DNA of 64,000 bases from positions 682,001-746,000 of the forward strand of contig QXJR01000007.1 in assembly GCA_020975725.1 (NCBI GenBank). The letters run 5' to 3'. Below the pieces are notes generated by a model, which saw nothing but the letters and a program-made list of their open reading frames with translations, searched no databases and was not told where the DNA came from. Of the stretch, positions 54,245 through 63,546 are shown piece after piece; the stretch's first letter is position 1, and every line of letters starts with the position of its first letter. The position numbers were made by a program, and so were the translations under genes. The DNA comes from Picocystis sp. L7. Taxonomy: Eukaryota; Chlorophyta; Picocystophyceae; Picocystales; Picocystaceae.

Positions 54245-56165
54245 GATGCGAACGTCTGGAAACACCAACCCTCCATCTTGCACTGTGGACGATGCAAAGG
54301 GCTCCAAACCACGCGCTGTGCAAGGTACCAGAAGGGACGAAAGGGATGATTTGCGGCTGAAGAGGTGGAAAACGCGATGACGCTCGTGCGATGGTTCATG
54401 CCCTGCATCCTTGGGGTACTCTGCTCTGCCCTAAAAATCGTGTGCCAATAGCGCTACATGGGTGACCGGGGTAGGAACACATGCTGCTTTGACCACAGTG
54501 TTTCATCGGTGGATAGAGTCTTTGTTTGCTGAGCTCTTGTAGGGATCTTTAGAAAGCCTTTCCAGGTGGATACTCGGTGCACGCCAAAAGGTTGAAGCGC
54601 ATCGAAGCATGGTCTGCGATGATTTTCTGTAGCTATGGGTGTTTGAGATGTTTGAATACGCCCAGCGAAATCCTTTGGTAGTGAGAATGACCCAATACCC
54701 TGCGATGGAAGCTGTGGCATGACGTTTGACACGCTCATTGAAAGTGGGAAACCGCTGCAGGTTGCACTTGGTCTGGCGGAGACAGAGTGGTGGAATCGCT
54801 TCTCGATTGTGCACACATAGCTGCGTCGCTGCAAGCAACCAGCTGCGATGGACCCATGCAGTTTGAACGAATGCAGCGCTAGCAGACGCAGTTATTTTCT
54901 TGGTGTTTTGTTGACAGCATCCCTGGCTTCAAGCCTCACGGGCAAAGGCGATGACCGACATTCATGCGCCCATCTATGGTTCCCAATCCCATGGAATCGT
55001 TTTGGTATGCTCCAGCCAAACATACAGATGGGTTCTTTGCCCTCAAGCAAGTGGCTTCAGTAGCATCCTGAACACGCACCTATCAAGGTCGGTGCTTAGG
55101 ATGGCATTGGACGTCGTGCCAGCGCCTCTGTTTTGCAACCAAGGAGGGACTTGCTGCTTTCAATTGGAATTCAGACCACTGTTCGTTGCACTTTCCAGGG
55201 CATGCCACGATGAATCTTTTTGCTCGTTCATCTATCTCCTACACCTGCTTCCCTTCTGCATCAGGTGCATGCTGCACTTTTCATGCCATACGTAACCATG
55301 GAGAAGGTGGCTTTCACCGGCAGCATTGAAACGAGGCTCTCCTTGCTGCGGCGTTGCCCGGCGTTAATAAACCGGAAAAGAGGTAGACCTTTTCCAAGCA
55401 ATGGATGGCATGCCTCGATCGAGACGGAATGCTCTCCTTCCTATTGGGACGTAGACGTTGGCAGGAGTCACGTGCGAGGGTGAATCACCGCCATGGTATC
55501 CTGGAAAAAAGAGCCATTCTTTCCCTCGTTGATGTTTGATCTTTTGTTCTCGACCCTGTTCTTTGACGATGGGGCAAGCCTCGAGATGGATCACTTGCCT
55601 TGGATGGTCGATGTGCCTCGTAGGTATGTTGGTTGCGATATTGGCTTCGTGGGAGCATTGAACGAAACCGCGTTGGGATTCCCTTCACGTGTTCCTTCAA
55701 GTCCATTCGTTCCGAGTGTCCCATCTGCCTTTCCTGGGAAGAGCACGTGTTCCATCTGTCTCCACCTGTCTTGACCTGTTTGCTTGGAAAGGAAGTTGGG
55801 CTCTCTGTCCTCGAATGCCCACCCCCCCTTCCACCCCAAGGGGTACATTTCCCTACGTCACAGGTGTACGAATTCGGACGGATTCCTCCCGGGACGGGAG
55901 GGAGGCTGAGGGACCAACTCGGGGGGGGGGGTGGTCCTCCTGGGTTTCGATTGGAGGACCCTCCCTTTCGAAAGGGGAGGTCCGAAAGGAACGAACCCCG
56001 GTGTTCCCCGGGGTTGACCGCACACGACAAGGGAACCGAGGACCCGTCCTTGGACCGAAGACCGCGGATGGACCGTTCATGGACCGTGATGGACCGTCGA
56101 AAGACCGAAGAAGGACCGTGTGTGGGAAGGAGGGAGAGAAGAGAGGCGTCGGCGCATGTCCATCG
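54245..56165. other. 1.9-kb intergenic stretch, no supported gene
   Basis: Between ALG13 and the HARE-HTH gene. 54250-55400 holds short frames only. From about 55690 the HARE frame is open upstream, but the sequence is low-complexity and contains an 11-G run (55921-55931) and the palindrome CCCTTTCGAAAGGG (55963-55976). Confidence 0.45.
55963..55976. promoter_or_regulatory. 14-bp palindrome CCCTTTCGAAAGGG
   Basis: Perfect dyad about 190 bp upstream of the HARE-HTH start. A 16-bp version lies 90 bp upstream of RBBP5 (57755-57770), and CTTTCG/CGAAAG half-sites cluster at 60800-60912. Confidence 0.5.
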
Positions 56166-57491
56166 ATGGAGATGGACATGGAGGCGCACGAGGAGGACGA
56201 GACGCGTCCCACGCGGAGCGATGGGACGGGAAAAGGCAACAGAAACGCACTGGGAACCGGAGGGGTGTTCAAATCCGCCGCCGTGGAGGTCCTGCGGAGG
56301 AAGATGCGGCTCATGAGCACCGGTGAAGTGTGTCGCATGGCGCTCAAGAGCGGGATCATCCAGTGCTCAGGAAAGACGCCAGAAGCCACCATGGCGTCCT
56401 GCATGTACACAGACATACGTAAAAAGGTGCGTCCTCTCTTCGTGAGGCCGCTGGAAGGCGCTTTCGGTCTCAAAGAATGGGAACAGAGTGGATTCCTGGA
56501 ACAAGCCATCGCCCAGTACCAAGCAGAGAATCCAGACAAGCTGCCCACCACAAAGAGGAGGAACGTCACGCAGAACCATAGGAAAAGCACAAGGAGGAAC
56601 AAGAGACGCCTCAAGGAAAAAGAATGCCCCTCCTCCAGCGATGGTGATGGACAGAGCGTCGAGCCCAGAGAGGAGGACGTGGTCAACACCAAACAAAGGA
56701 AGGAGGAGAGGATTCAGATGGGCAAAGGTGCGGGAACTAGCACACGTTCAAGGAGATTCGGGTTCCAAGAATTGGAATTGGACGTGAACCGTGAAGATCC
56801 TCAAACATCCAGTGTCGAAGACGGCGTCTCTCTCCTTCTGGACGCAGCGGAAACATTGATAGAAGACGGGAAAGGATCCGACGGGAAAGGGGGAGGGGAC
56901 CCCATGCAAACTAGCGTAGGTGGGATGGTCGAATTGGAAATTCCTTCGGAAATAGCTAGGGGCGCGATGCAAAGCCCGACGTACGGGCGAAAGACACCCG
57001 TGTTGAGTGCAGACATCCTTGGAGCCATGGACGACCAATGGGGAAGCCCAAAGGGCGGAATGCTGACGCCCAAGCTGGAATTCTCCAACCTCCTCGTGCC
57101 CAGAGTCGAGAGCACTTCTGAAAATGGCACGGAGCAGGACCGCAGCGAATGGCCGGCACTGTACACACCCACCTCGCAAAGCAGGCCCATGGGGGCGAGG
57201 GGTCCGGCGGACCCATCCAACATAAAAGAGGCGGCATTGGAGCTGCAGATCTTGGAAGAAGAATTAGGGAACCAGGATCCTGCAGTAGGAAAGGCGTGGT
57301 TGGAGCGTGCACGGAAGCTGCAGATCGACAAGAAGCCTGCACAGGCCCGGAACGCCTTGCTTCATGCGTGGGCCATCTTTCGGAACTGCGTCCGTGCCAT
57401 TCCTGGGGCGGAGGATTGTTCTCCGGACTTCAAGCGTCTGTTGGATTCCACCTTCCTACCCGAAACGGCGGATCGTGCTTTGCATCGCTAG
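56166..57491 (+). CDS. HARE-HTH domain nuclear protein
   Basis: 441 residues from the ATG at 56166 (MEMDMEAHEEDETR). Residues 34-105 form a HARE-HTH (HB1/ASXL/restriction-endonuclease helix-turn-helix): VFKSAAVEVLRRKMRLMSTG, ALKSGIIQCSGKTPEATMAS, YTDIRKK, PLFVRPLEGAFGLKEW. This winged-helix is found in ASXL, DDT/homeodomain chromatin proteins and bacterial restriction enzymes and is thought to sense or bind modified DNA. A basic region follows (about 125-150, KRRNVTQNHRKSTRRNKRR), then acidic, Ser-rich unstructured sequence with several TP/SP sites, and a conserved-looking C-terminal helical part (EAALELQILEEELGNQD, ARNALLHAWAIFRNC). A chromatin or transcription role is inferred. RBBP5, a COMPASS subunit, is the next gene. 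Confidence 0.8.
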   Translation: MEMDMEAHEEDETRPTRSDGTGKGNRNALGTGGVFKSAAVEVLRRKMRLMSTGEVCRMALKSGIIQCSGKTPEATMASCMYTDIRKKVRPLFVRPLEGAFGLKEWEQSGFLEQAIAQYQAENPDKLPTTKRRNVTQNHRKSTRRNKRRLKEKECPSSSDGDGQSVEPREEDVVNTKQRKEERIQMGKGAGTSTRSRRFGFQELELDVNREDPQTSSVEDGVSLLLDAAETLIEDGKGSDGKGGGDPMQTSVGGMVELEIPSEIARGAMQSPTYGRKTPVLSADILGAMDDQWGSPKGGMLTPKLEFSNLLVPRVESTSENGTEQDRSEWPALYTPTSQSRPMGARGPADPSNIKEAALELQILEEELGNQDPAVGKAWLERARKLQIDKKPAQARNALLHAWAIFRNCVRAIPGAEDCSPDFKRLLDSTFLPETADRALHR

Positions 57492-57858
57492 CAGCGATGA
57501 ATCTTTGTTCCTGTGAAGTTTTCGGGCCGGGTCTGGTTCTCTCCCGCCTCTGCACGATTGCAACCTTTGTGCGTGTCTCGCATGCTTTCACGGTTGTTCT
57601 GCATGGATCCTCAATTTCGTTTGTTCCTTCCCTTCTGTCCCACCACACTTGTTCCACCTTGGGTGGAAGGCTTCAAGAAGGATCCACATCTCCCTTTTCC
57701 AGTTGCAACTCCCTCTCCTGGGTCTGCCTCTCCCCTTCCGACCCTTCCTTTCCTTCCCTTTCGAAAGGGAGCTTCGCGTCCGATCGAACCCGGAGTCGAT
57801 CCCCTTTCGAACCCGAGGATGGGTCCCTTTTCCTGCCACGTGTGGCCATTGTCGCGTC
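57492..57858. promoter_or_regulatory. RBBP5 promoter with CCCTTTCGAAAGGG and ACCCGGAGTCGAT
   Basis: Contains the perfect 16-bp palindrome TCCCTTTCGAAAGGGA at 57755-57770 and ACCCGGAGTCGAT at 57788-57800, the latter shared with the sulfur transporter upstream region (34743-34755). Confidence 0.5.
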
Positions 57859-59292
57859 ATGGACGCGTCTGCAAGCGCGTGCTTTGGTCGCGCACGTGCG
57901 ATGCGCGCCTCCGAACGCGTCCAGGACGCGTGTCCCGAGACCATCGAAGAGTACCTGGAGTGTCCAGGCGCACGTGTGGCGCAGTTCAATCGGTGCGGGA
58001 CGCTGCTGGCGTTCGGCGGATGCGATGGACGCTGCTTCCTCTGGGACTTCGTCACGCGCGGACGCGTCAAATCCATCCCGACGGAAGAAGGAGAGGCGCC
58101 AGTCGGAGGTGGAGAGGCGGTAGAAGACGAGGAAGAAGACGTGGGAGACGTGCAAGGCATCGAATGGAGCTGCGACGGAAGGACCCTGCTCTGCTGGGAT
58201 GGAACCGCCATCCTGAAGCTGTGGAACGTGCTGGATGGCGAAGAAGAAGCGCAAGTGGTCATGAAGAACCTGCCGGTGAGGGCCAAGATGCATCCGGAAA
58301 ACCAGAGGAAGTGCCTCGTGTGCCTTGCAGACGGGAAAGCCATGGCAGTGGAGCTCCAAGGGAATGGAACCAAGACGGAACTGTGTGATGCAGGGAAACA
58401 AGTCGTGGACCTCGTGTACACCAATCGAGGGAAAGCCGTCCTCCTCGCGTGCAAAGACGGACAACTGCAAGAAGTGATCGAAGTTGGAGAAGGACAGTTC
58501 GAGAACGGAAGGCACCTGCAACTCGTGGCGTCCATCAGGAAGGTCAGCCTGTCCCTGGACGAAAAGGTGTTGCTGGTCCATTGCGAGGACGAAGTGTTGA
58601 GGCTCGTGAATCTGAACGAGGTTTTCAACGTAGGAAGAGAATGTTCGAAAATCAGGGGCAAGAAAAAGGTCCCGTGGAAGTGCGCCTGTCTTTCCTCCTG
58701 CAACACCTACGTCCTGGCCGCCGCCAACAGCGCCAGCGAACAACACATCTACGTGTGGAACCGGAAGAACGGGACGCTGGAAGCCGTATTGGAAGGGCCT
58801 CACGAGGGAGTGGAAGACATGCTGTGGCATCCCGAAAAAGACATCCTGCTTACAGTCTGCAATTCTGGGTACAGCTACATCTGGGCCAAAGCATATGTGG
58901 AAAACTGGAGCGCTTTTGCACCAGATTTTCAGGAGCTGTCGCACAACGTAGAATATGTGGAAAGGGAGGATGAATTCGATCTCAACGGGCGGGAAGACGA
59001 GGAAGAGGAGAAACCCGCGACCATCGAGGAGGTGGATGATGGTACGTGGATCGATATTGAAGGGGGGGTACAGAAAGCACAAGATGATTATTTGCATTAC
59101 TTGCCAGTAGAGATAGAAGCAGAAGTGGAAGATAAGAGCGTCGCACCTGCAAAACCAACGTTGGAAGGGGGTGCAAGGCAGCCAGCGGCGAATGGGGATG
59201 CATCTGGCAAGCTAGAGGATTCAGTCCTTGCCAATGGGGACACGGGTAAAAGGAAGAAAAAGCCGAGGACCAGTGACACGGACTTCAAATAA
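57859..59292 (+). CDS. RBBP5: RBBP5/Swd1, COMPASS complex WD40 subunit
   Basis: 477 residues from the ATG at 57859; a second ATG at 57901 (MRASERVQDAC) is possible. Seven-bladed WD40 propeller: CPGARVAQFNRCGTLLAFGG, GRCFLWDF, GIEWSCDGRTLLCWDGTAIL, PWKCACLSSCNTYVLAAANS, WHPEKDILLTVCNSGYSYIW. The family hallmark after the propeller is present: WSAFAPDF (350-357) and NVEYVEREDEFD (363-374), the segment that contacts the SET domain and ASH2L. The C-terminus is acidic and ends in a KRKKKPR nuclear signal. RBBP5 is a core subunit of the H3K4 methyltransferase complex. An acidic insert (VGGGEAVEDEEEDVGD) lies between blades 1 and 2. Confidence 0.93.
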   Translation: MDASASACFGRARAMRASERVQDACPETIEEYLECPGARVAQFNRCGTLLAFGGCDGRCFLWDFVTRGRVKSIPTEEGEAPVGGGEAVEDEEEDVGDVQGIEWSCDGRTLLCWDGTAILKLWNVLDGEEEAQVVMKNLPVRAKMHPENQRKCLVCLADGKAMAVELQGNGTKTELCDAGKQVVDLVYTNRGKAVLLACKDGQLQEVIEVGEGQFENGRHLQLVASIRKVSLSLDEKVLLVHCEDEVLRLVNLNEVFNVGRECSKIRGKKKVPWKCACLSSCNTYVLAAANSASEQHIYVWNRKNGTLEAVLEGPHEGVEDMLWHPEKDILLTVCNSGYSYIWAKAYVENWSAFAPDFQELSHNVEYVEREDEFDLNGREDEEEEKPATIEEVDDGTWIDIEGGVQKAQDDYLHYLPVEIEAEVEDKSVAPAKPTLEGGARQPAANGDASGKLEDSVLANGDTGKRKKKPRTSDTDFK

Positions 59293-59344
59293 CGAAGCAT
59301 CCTTCTTGCCGATGCACAGTTTGGCACCCTGCTTCGTACCCTCC

Positions 59345-60616
59345 TCAAAACTGCAGGCTGATATCTCTCTTTATTCTGTCCAGCGGCCGTTCCGAACTCT
59401 TGAGAGTCGTAGGCTTGCGTTCTGACAAGGGCCAATTTCTCTCGCTACCGTTCCTCTCTTGATCGGCAACTTTTCGTTCAGTCATCGGCACCCTGCGACT
59501 ATCGGGGGCCAGGGGTGATCTTCCTAATCGACGAGGGGTGTCTTGGGAGGCCACTTCCGACATTTCCTCGATCCATCGCGTCAGGTTTTCGTCTGTGGCC
59601 GCCATCTTTGTTTCTTTCTCGACCAGCTGTTTCTCCCTTAGAATCAATTCTTGTTCGAAAATGACCAACTTCCTATGCTTCTCTTCTACTTCCTTGCGCT
59701 GTGCTCCCAGGGCTTTGCCTTCTTCCTCTAGTTGGAGCTGCAGAGAGTCCAGCTTGTCCTTGTTGTCCCTCTGCTCCTTCGCTTGCTCTTGAAGGCGAAG
59801 GTCGGCTTCGAGGAGCTCTTGTTCCACGAATTCCAAAGATCTCTCTTTTTCGTTCAGCTCTTCTTCACGTTCGCTGAGCGCCTTTGCTTCTTCTTGTAGC
59901 TTCCGAAGGCTGCGCTCGGCCTCAAGCTGCTGGATGGTGAATCCTTGCAATGGGTCTCCTTCAGCATCTCTTCCGCTTGCGCATGCCTTCCTACCAGACG
60001 GTCGCACCTCTTCGGCCGGCACACGTGGATTTTCTTCACGGAGCGAAGCCGGCTTTTCGGATTCAAGTTGATTGGTGTTGATACCTGTTGCTTGCAAAAG
60101 TTGACTGGTCTCTCTGGGGACGGGAAGGTGTTTGTTGAAGGTCGTCTCTTTGTTCGTTTTTTCGGAGTGCTCGTCCTCAGCGCCCTTTTCACCTTGAACA
60201 ACGCCATCCATCGCCTTTGCGCGTTCTTTGGCGATGGAACGGATCCTTTCACAACGATAGATGCGTTCTCTCCGTTTCCCTTCCTCGCCTCCAGCTCTTT
60301 TTCCGAACTTGAGTTGCCTCCATTCTTTGAGCTTTTCCGGCTGATCCACGAGTTCGAATTTCTTCCTCGTCGTCTCTTCTTCTCCTTCATCGCTCCGGCA
60401 CCTCCTTTCTCTCCTGTCGTCCTGTCCATCCCAGCTCACCACGCCTGGCTTCCTCTCCTCGACCGTCCGTGGCTTGCTGCTCGCTTCGCACCCGTTCTCG
60501 TCCTCCTGCTCCGTGCATTGGCTGCTGTGGGTCTCTTCTGTGACCACAGACTCCCTTCCAGGCGTCAGGACCAGCGGATGAGACCGCAATTCGCAGCCAT
60601 GGTCGAACGTCTCCAT
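59345..60616 (-). CDS. Coiled-coil protein of unknown function (423 aa)
   Basis: 423 residues, ATG at 60616; its stop lies 52 bp from the convergent RBBP5 stop. The N-terminal half is charged and low complexity (DDRRERRCRSDEGEEETTRK); a coiled coil runs from about residue 215 to 350 (LRKLQEEAKALSEREEELNE, VEQELLEADLRLQEQAKEQR, RKLVIFEQELILREKQLVEK), followed by a basic tail with TPRRLGRSPLAP. The coil resembles in texture the giant coiled-coil protein at 4-14 kb (REEEL, KERSLE), but that is common to Glu-rich coils. It shares a 407-bp promoter region with the divergent LCIB-like carbonic anhydrase gene, so co-expression is possible. Confidence 0.72.
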   Translation of the reverse strand: METFDHGCELRSHPLVLTPGRESVVTEETHSSQCTEQEDENGCEASSKPRTVEERKPGVVSWDGQDDRRERRCRSDEGEEETTRKKFELVDQPEKLKEWRQLKFGKRAGGEEGKRRERIYRCERIRSIAKERAKAMDGVVQGEKGAEDEHSEKTNKETTFNKHLPVPRETSQLLQATGINTNQLESEKPASLREENPRVPAEEVRPSGRKACASGRDAEGDPLQGFTIQQLEAERSLRKLQEEAKALSEREEELNEKERSLEFVEQELLEADLRLQEQAKEQRDNKDKLDSLQLQLEEEGKALGAQRKEVEEKHRKLVIFEQELILREKQLVEKETKMAATDENLTRWIEEMSEVASQDTPRRLGRSPLAPDSRRVPMTERKVADQERNGSERNWPLSERKPTTLKSSERPLDRIKRDISLQF

Positions 60617-61023
60617 CGTCTGGTTCGACCTGTCGATCGTCGGTCGGATTCAAACGCCTGGCCCCACCCCAGCGGACTCGTCCCGAGGTCCGTTTTCGGT
60701 TTCACGGAGCCCGGACGATAGGGGGGGCGCGGACTCGTGGCCCTCGGGTGCTTCCAACGGACACCTGGGCAAGGGATAACGGAGGAGAAGGGGAGGGGTT
60801 TCCCTTTCGTCTTCGTCCTCGAAAGGGGACGAAAGGAAGGCTTTGAAAGGGACCTACCCCCCCCGATCCTTCCGGTCACGTGCCCTCCTCCCCCCTCGAG
60901 ACCTTCGAAAGGACGCCCTCCCCTCCCATCGATATCTTGGATCCGAGATATCGATAGCAAGGCAGGTTCTTCCACGTGTCGAAGGGGAAGAGGGGAACAG
61001 AACGAAGCCATCGCGCCAAGGCG
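60617..61023. promoter_or_regulatory. Divergent promoter, coiled-coil gene / LCIB-like gene
   Basis: 407 bp. CTTTCG/CGAAAG half-sites cluster at 60800-60912. A near-perfect 28-bp palindrome lies at 60928-60955 (described separately). Confidence 0.55.
60928..60955. promoter_or_regulatory. 28-bp near-perfect palindrome centred on GGATCC
   Basis: Arms ATCGATATCT and AGATATCGAT around a GGATCC core; 13 of 14 pairs match (T60938/G60945 is the exception). It lies 69 bp upstream of the LCIB-like ATG and could be a dimeric factor site or form a cruciform or hairpin. Confidence 0.55.
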
Positions 61024-61860
61024 ATGGAGCGAACCGCGTCGATTCGAGACACCTGGGCGCGTGCCGGACACGCCGTCAATGCAGAGGAGGAGGTGATGGA
61101 TCCCGTGCCCGTACCTTGCATGGAAACCATCCAACGCGAGTTCCCAGGCGCCGTGCCCGCCTGCAAGACGAAGGAAGTGGTGCCGGAAGTGCTCCAAAGG
61201 CACGGGATGTTGCCGGATAAAACCATCCTCTGCAGCAGCATCTGCTCGGACGAAATCAATCGAGAAAAAAGCAGCTGGTGCCACTTGACGTGGGGCGAAA
61301 ATTTCGCACTGGGCGGAATCGCTGGACTGCCGTTTGCAGGCAAGACTGGATTCAAAGCGTTTGCCAGCCATGTGCCGGATGAAGGTGGGCTCTTCTTGTT
61401 CGTTGCTTCCCACGTGGGAGTCAACCAAGACGGAGCAGTTGGAAAGGTCAGGCGACACGGACAGTGCAAGGACTCGAGCAGCTGTGGCGCAGGTGTGGCT
61501 GGCCTGGCCTGGGCATTGGAACAACCGGAAGGATGTGTACTGAAGCCCAACGACGACCAGCTGGACTACCAAATGGAAACTGTCAAGGCTTTGCTCCTTC
61601 GAAACATCGAGAGGATAAAAAGTTCGCCCTCCCCACAGGCAGACGTTGCGCGCGTGCTGTACGAGGAATGCATTAGCAGGGTCAAGAAGATCGTGCCATT
61701 GGACTGCCACTATCCCATCGCCGTCATGGGAGGGTACCAAATTAACACGGACGATCATCTGCCGGATTTCCTGCTGGCAAAGGACTTCTTCATAGTCAAA
61801 GATGGCCAGACTGTGGATGTGAAGGAAGAGTTCCTGGACGCTGTTCGACGGGCGGAGTGA
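61024..61860 (+). CDS. LCIB-family (theta-type) carbonic anhydrase
   Basis: 278 residues from the ATG at 61024 (MERTASIRDTWARAG). LCIB/LCIC family of the algal CO2-concentrating mechanism: LCSSICSDEINRE (Cys74), WGENFALGGIAGLPFAGKTG, FKAFASHVPDEGGLFLFVAS (His116), HVGVNQDGAVGKVRRHGQ and SSSCGAGVAG (Cys154). The Cys-His-Cys set corresponds to the zinc ligands of active family members. It would interconvert CO2 and bicarbonate, in Chlamydomonas around the pyrenoid. From this start no plastid leader is visible, so either the true start is in an unseen exon or the protein is cytosolic. A TGTAA signal follows at 61881. Confidence 0.88.
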   Translation: MERTASIRDTWARAGHAVNAEEEVMDPVPVPCMETIQREFPGAVPACKTKEVVPEVLQRHGMLPDKTILCSSICSDEINREKSSWCHLTWGENFALGGIAGLPFAGKTGFKAFASHVPDEGGLFLFVASHVGVNQDGAVGKVRRHGQCKDSSSCGAGVAGLAWALEQPEGCVLKPNDDQLDYQMETVKALLLRNIERIKSSPSPQADVARVLYEECISRVKKIVPLDCHYPIAVMGGYQINTDDHLPDFLLAKDFFIVKDGQTVDVKEEFLDAVRRAE

Positions 61861-62153
61861 GCCGATGGAAAAGTTGTCTATGTAAGAAGATGTGTTGTTT
61901 GCAAAGACCAAGCATCCAGGACAGGTCAAAACTGCCCCTGCTTGCCTAGACGTGCCCACGCCCAACAGAACTCCACACGAGAGTGTTCATGCAGCACTTT
62001 AAACTTCTCTAAAGACACACGCGTCCCACCAAAAAATAATTACACAACATTCCCAGCTTTGAAAGCGTAGCCCATCTACGCACCGGGCAATGCTCCACTG
62101 CATGCGATCTACGCACCACTAGGTCCAACCCCCCAACCCTGCCTCTCACCCTC
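61861..62153. other. Convergent 3' region, LCIB-like gene / cyclin
   Basis: 293 bp between two stops. TGTAA at 61881 (+) and, on the minus strand, at 62040-62044 fit both 3' ends. The sequence ATCTACGCACC occurs twice (62075 and 62108). Confidence 0.45.
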
Positions 62154-63546
62154 CTAATCGCCTCCCCAAAGCCTCTTCCTCGAGGAGAAGGGCGGAAGGT
62201 CATCCTCATACGTCCCTCTTGTCGCACGATGCGCAAGGGAAACCGACAGCACACTCTTCGGAGTGAGGACTTTGTCCTCCTTCAATGGTGCAAACAAGCC
62301 ATCCGGTAGCTCCTCACGCGGACAAATGGCCGAAACGCCGCATCTGTCTGCACCGCGATATTTCTCTTTCACCGAGGAAAAGGGGTCAGCAACACCAAAT
62401 GCAGCAGCAGCCCTACCCAGTGGGTCTTGATTAGCGCCGTTCCTTTTTCCACACCGACGTGCACGGCAAAACAGTTCGTTGAGATCCTCTGTGCAGTCTT
62501 TCAAGCACTCTGGAGCATACCCTGTCAGATATTGGAGCTCGCACGTCCAAGGGGTGCACTTGCACAGGTGAGAAGCAAGGAGTACGGCTGCGGATGCCAG
62601 GACAGAAGGTCTGTACTTGATCATGTCATAATCAAGGAGAGTCAACTCGGCAATGAAGCAGGCAAGCTGTTTAGCTGTGTTGTTTGCCTTTGACACCCTC
62701 AAGAGGGGCGTAAGAAAAGCATGGGCCGTGGGGGCGTTCATGGAAAACTGGAGGGAATTCAGAACCCTGGACTCCATTTGTAGGAGCTGTTGGCGTGTAA
62801 AACAGTTGTCCGTCATTCGGACGAAGTCTGCCACGCATGGATACATGATTTCTTCATACTTGGCTGCGAGGAACATGCAGGCAATACAGACAAGTTGAAG
62901 CAGGTGCGCAGGTAGTGGCCCATTTTTCACGTGGTCCACCGACAGAAATCTGTCCAGGTACCCAACCGCAAGAAAGAGGGTCTCTTCCTGAAGCCTGTAT
63001 TCCATTTGCACTTCAACAAGCCATCCAATGGCGATCATCCGCATCAGTTCGTTCAGGAACGTCTTTGGCTGGGCCAGCGCATCGTGATATTTCATGTAGT
63101 CTGGTTCCGGCTTCTTGCACACTTCCGTGTCCTGCAAGTGCTTGAGGACAAACCTGGCAGTGGCCATATCGGTACTGGACACTTTGCACAGCCAAGAGGC
63201 TCGGTCCACCCCTGCGAAGTAGTGGGAGGTTTCTCCCGGCGAGCACGTCCTTGCACTCGGTGCAGCTTCTAGCTCCTCGTCTGAGCACAGGAACGGGTCC
63301 ATGGTTCCATCCTGCTCCGTCTGGCACCCACTCGAGTCCTGGACGTCGTTTTCACGCCGTTTCGTGCACATGGTCAGCCGCCATTCCCACCAACTCCTGG
63401 TGGTTCCCCATCCCTCGTCGGTCCACCTTCGATTCCTGGCTGCAACTCGCATGCGATCGCGGATCGCTCCTTTTCGCCTCCGGTGGGTAGCAACGCACCT
63501 GAAGCATCTCTGGAGGTCCGTTGGACCGCGTTCTTTTCACTGGCAT
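62154..63546 (-). CDS. Mitotic A/B-type cyclin (two exons proposed)
   Basis: Proposed exons 63546-63499 (MPVKRTRSNGPPEMLQ) and 63338-62154, 410 residues. Without splicing the frame begins at ATG 63452 or 63371, both inside the proposed intron. Cyclin box 1: YMKYHDALAQPKTFLNELMR, IGWLVEVQMEYRLQEETLFL, AVGYLDRFLSV; the MRxxLVDWLVEV signature is MRMIAIGWLVEV, with Asp replaced by Gly. Box 2 (cyclin C): SLQFSMNAPTAHAFLTPLLR, LDYDMIKYRPSVLASAAVLL. The protein would bind and activate a CDK; the class is A/B-like but not assignable further. The C-terminal 110 residues carry KP and SP sites and end in FSSRKRLWGGD. Confidence 0.82.
63339..63498 (-). other. Proposed 5' intron of the cyclin gene (160 nt, phase 0)
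   Basis: Minus strand: donor TTCAG|GTGCGTTG, GGCTGACC at 63379-63372, acceptor GTCCAG|GAC; CTGAC lies about 36 nt before the end. Signals match the CEP44 and ALG13 introns, and the phase fits an ATG-initiated 16-codon exon. Confidence 0.65.

Noticed and set aside
62154-63452. Cyclin start at ATG 63452 without an intron
   Set aside because: The donor, branch motif, acceptor and phase match the two well-supported introns, and the spliced exon 1 gives a basic KRTR start. Kept as an alternative, not the main model.
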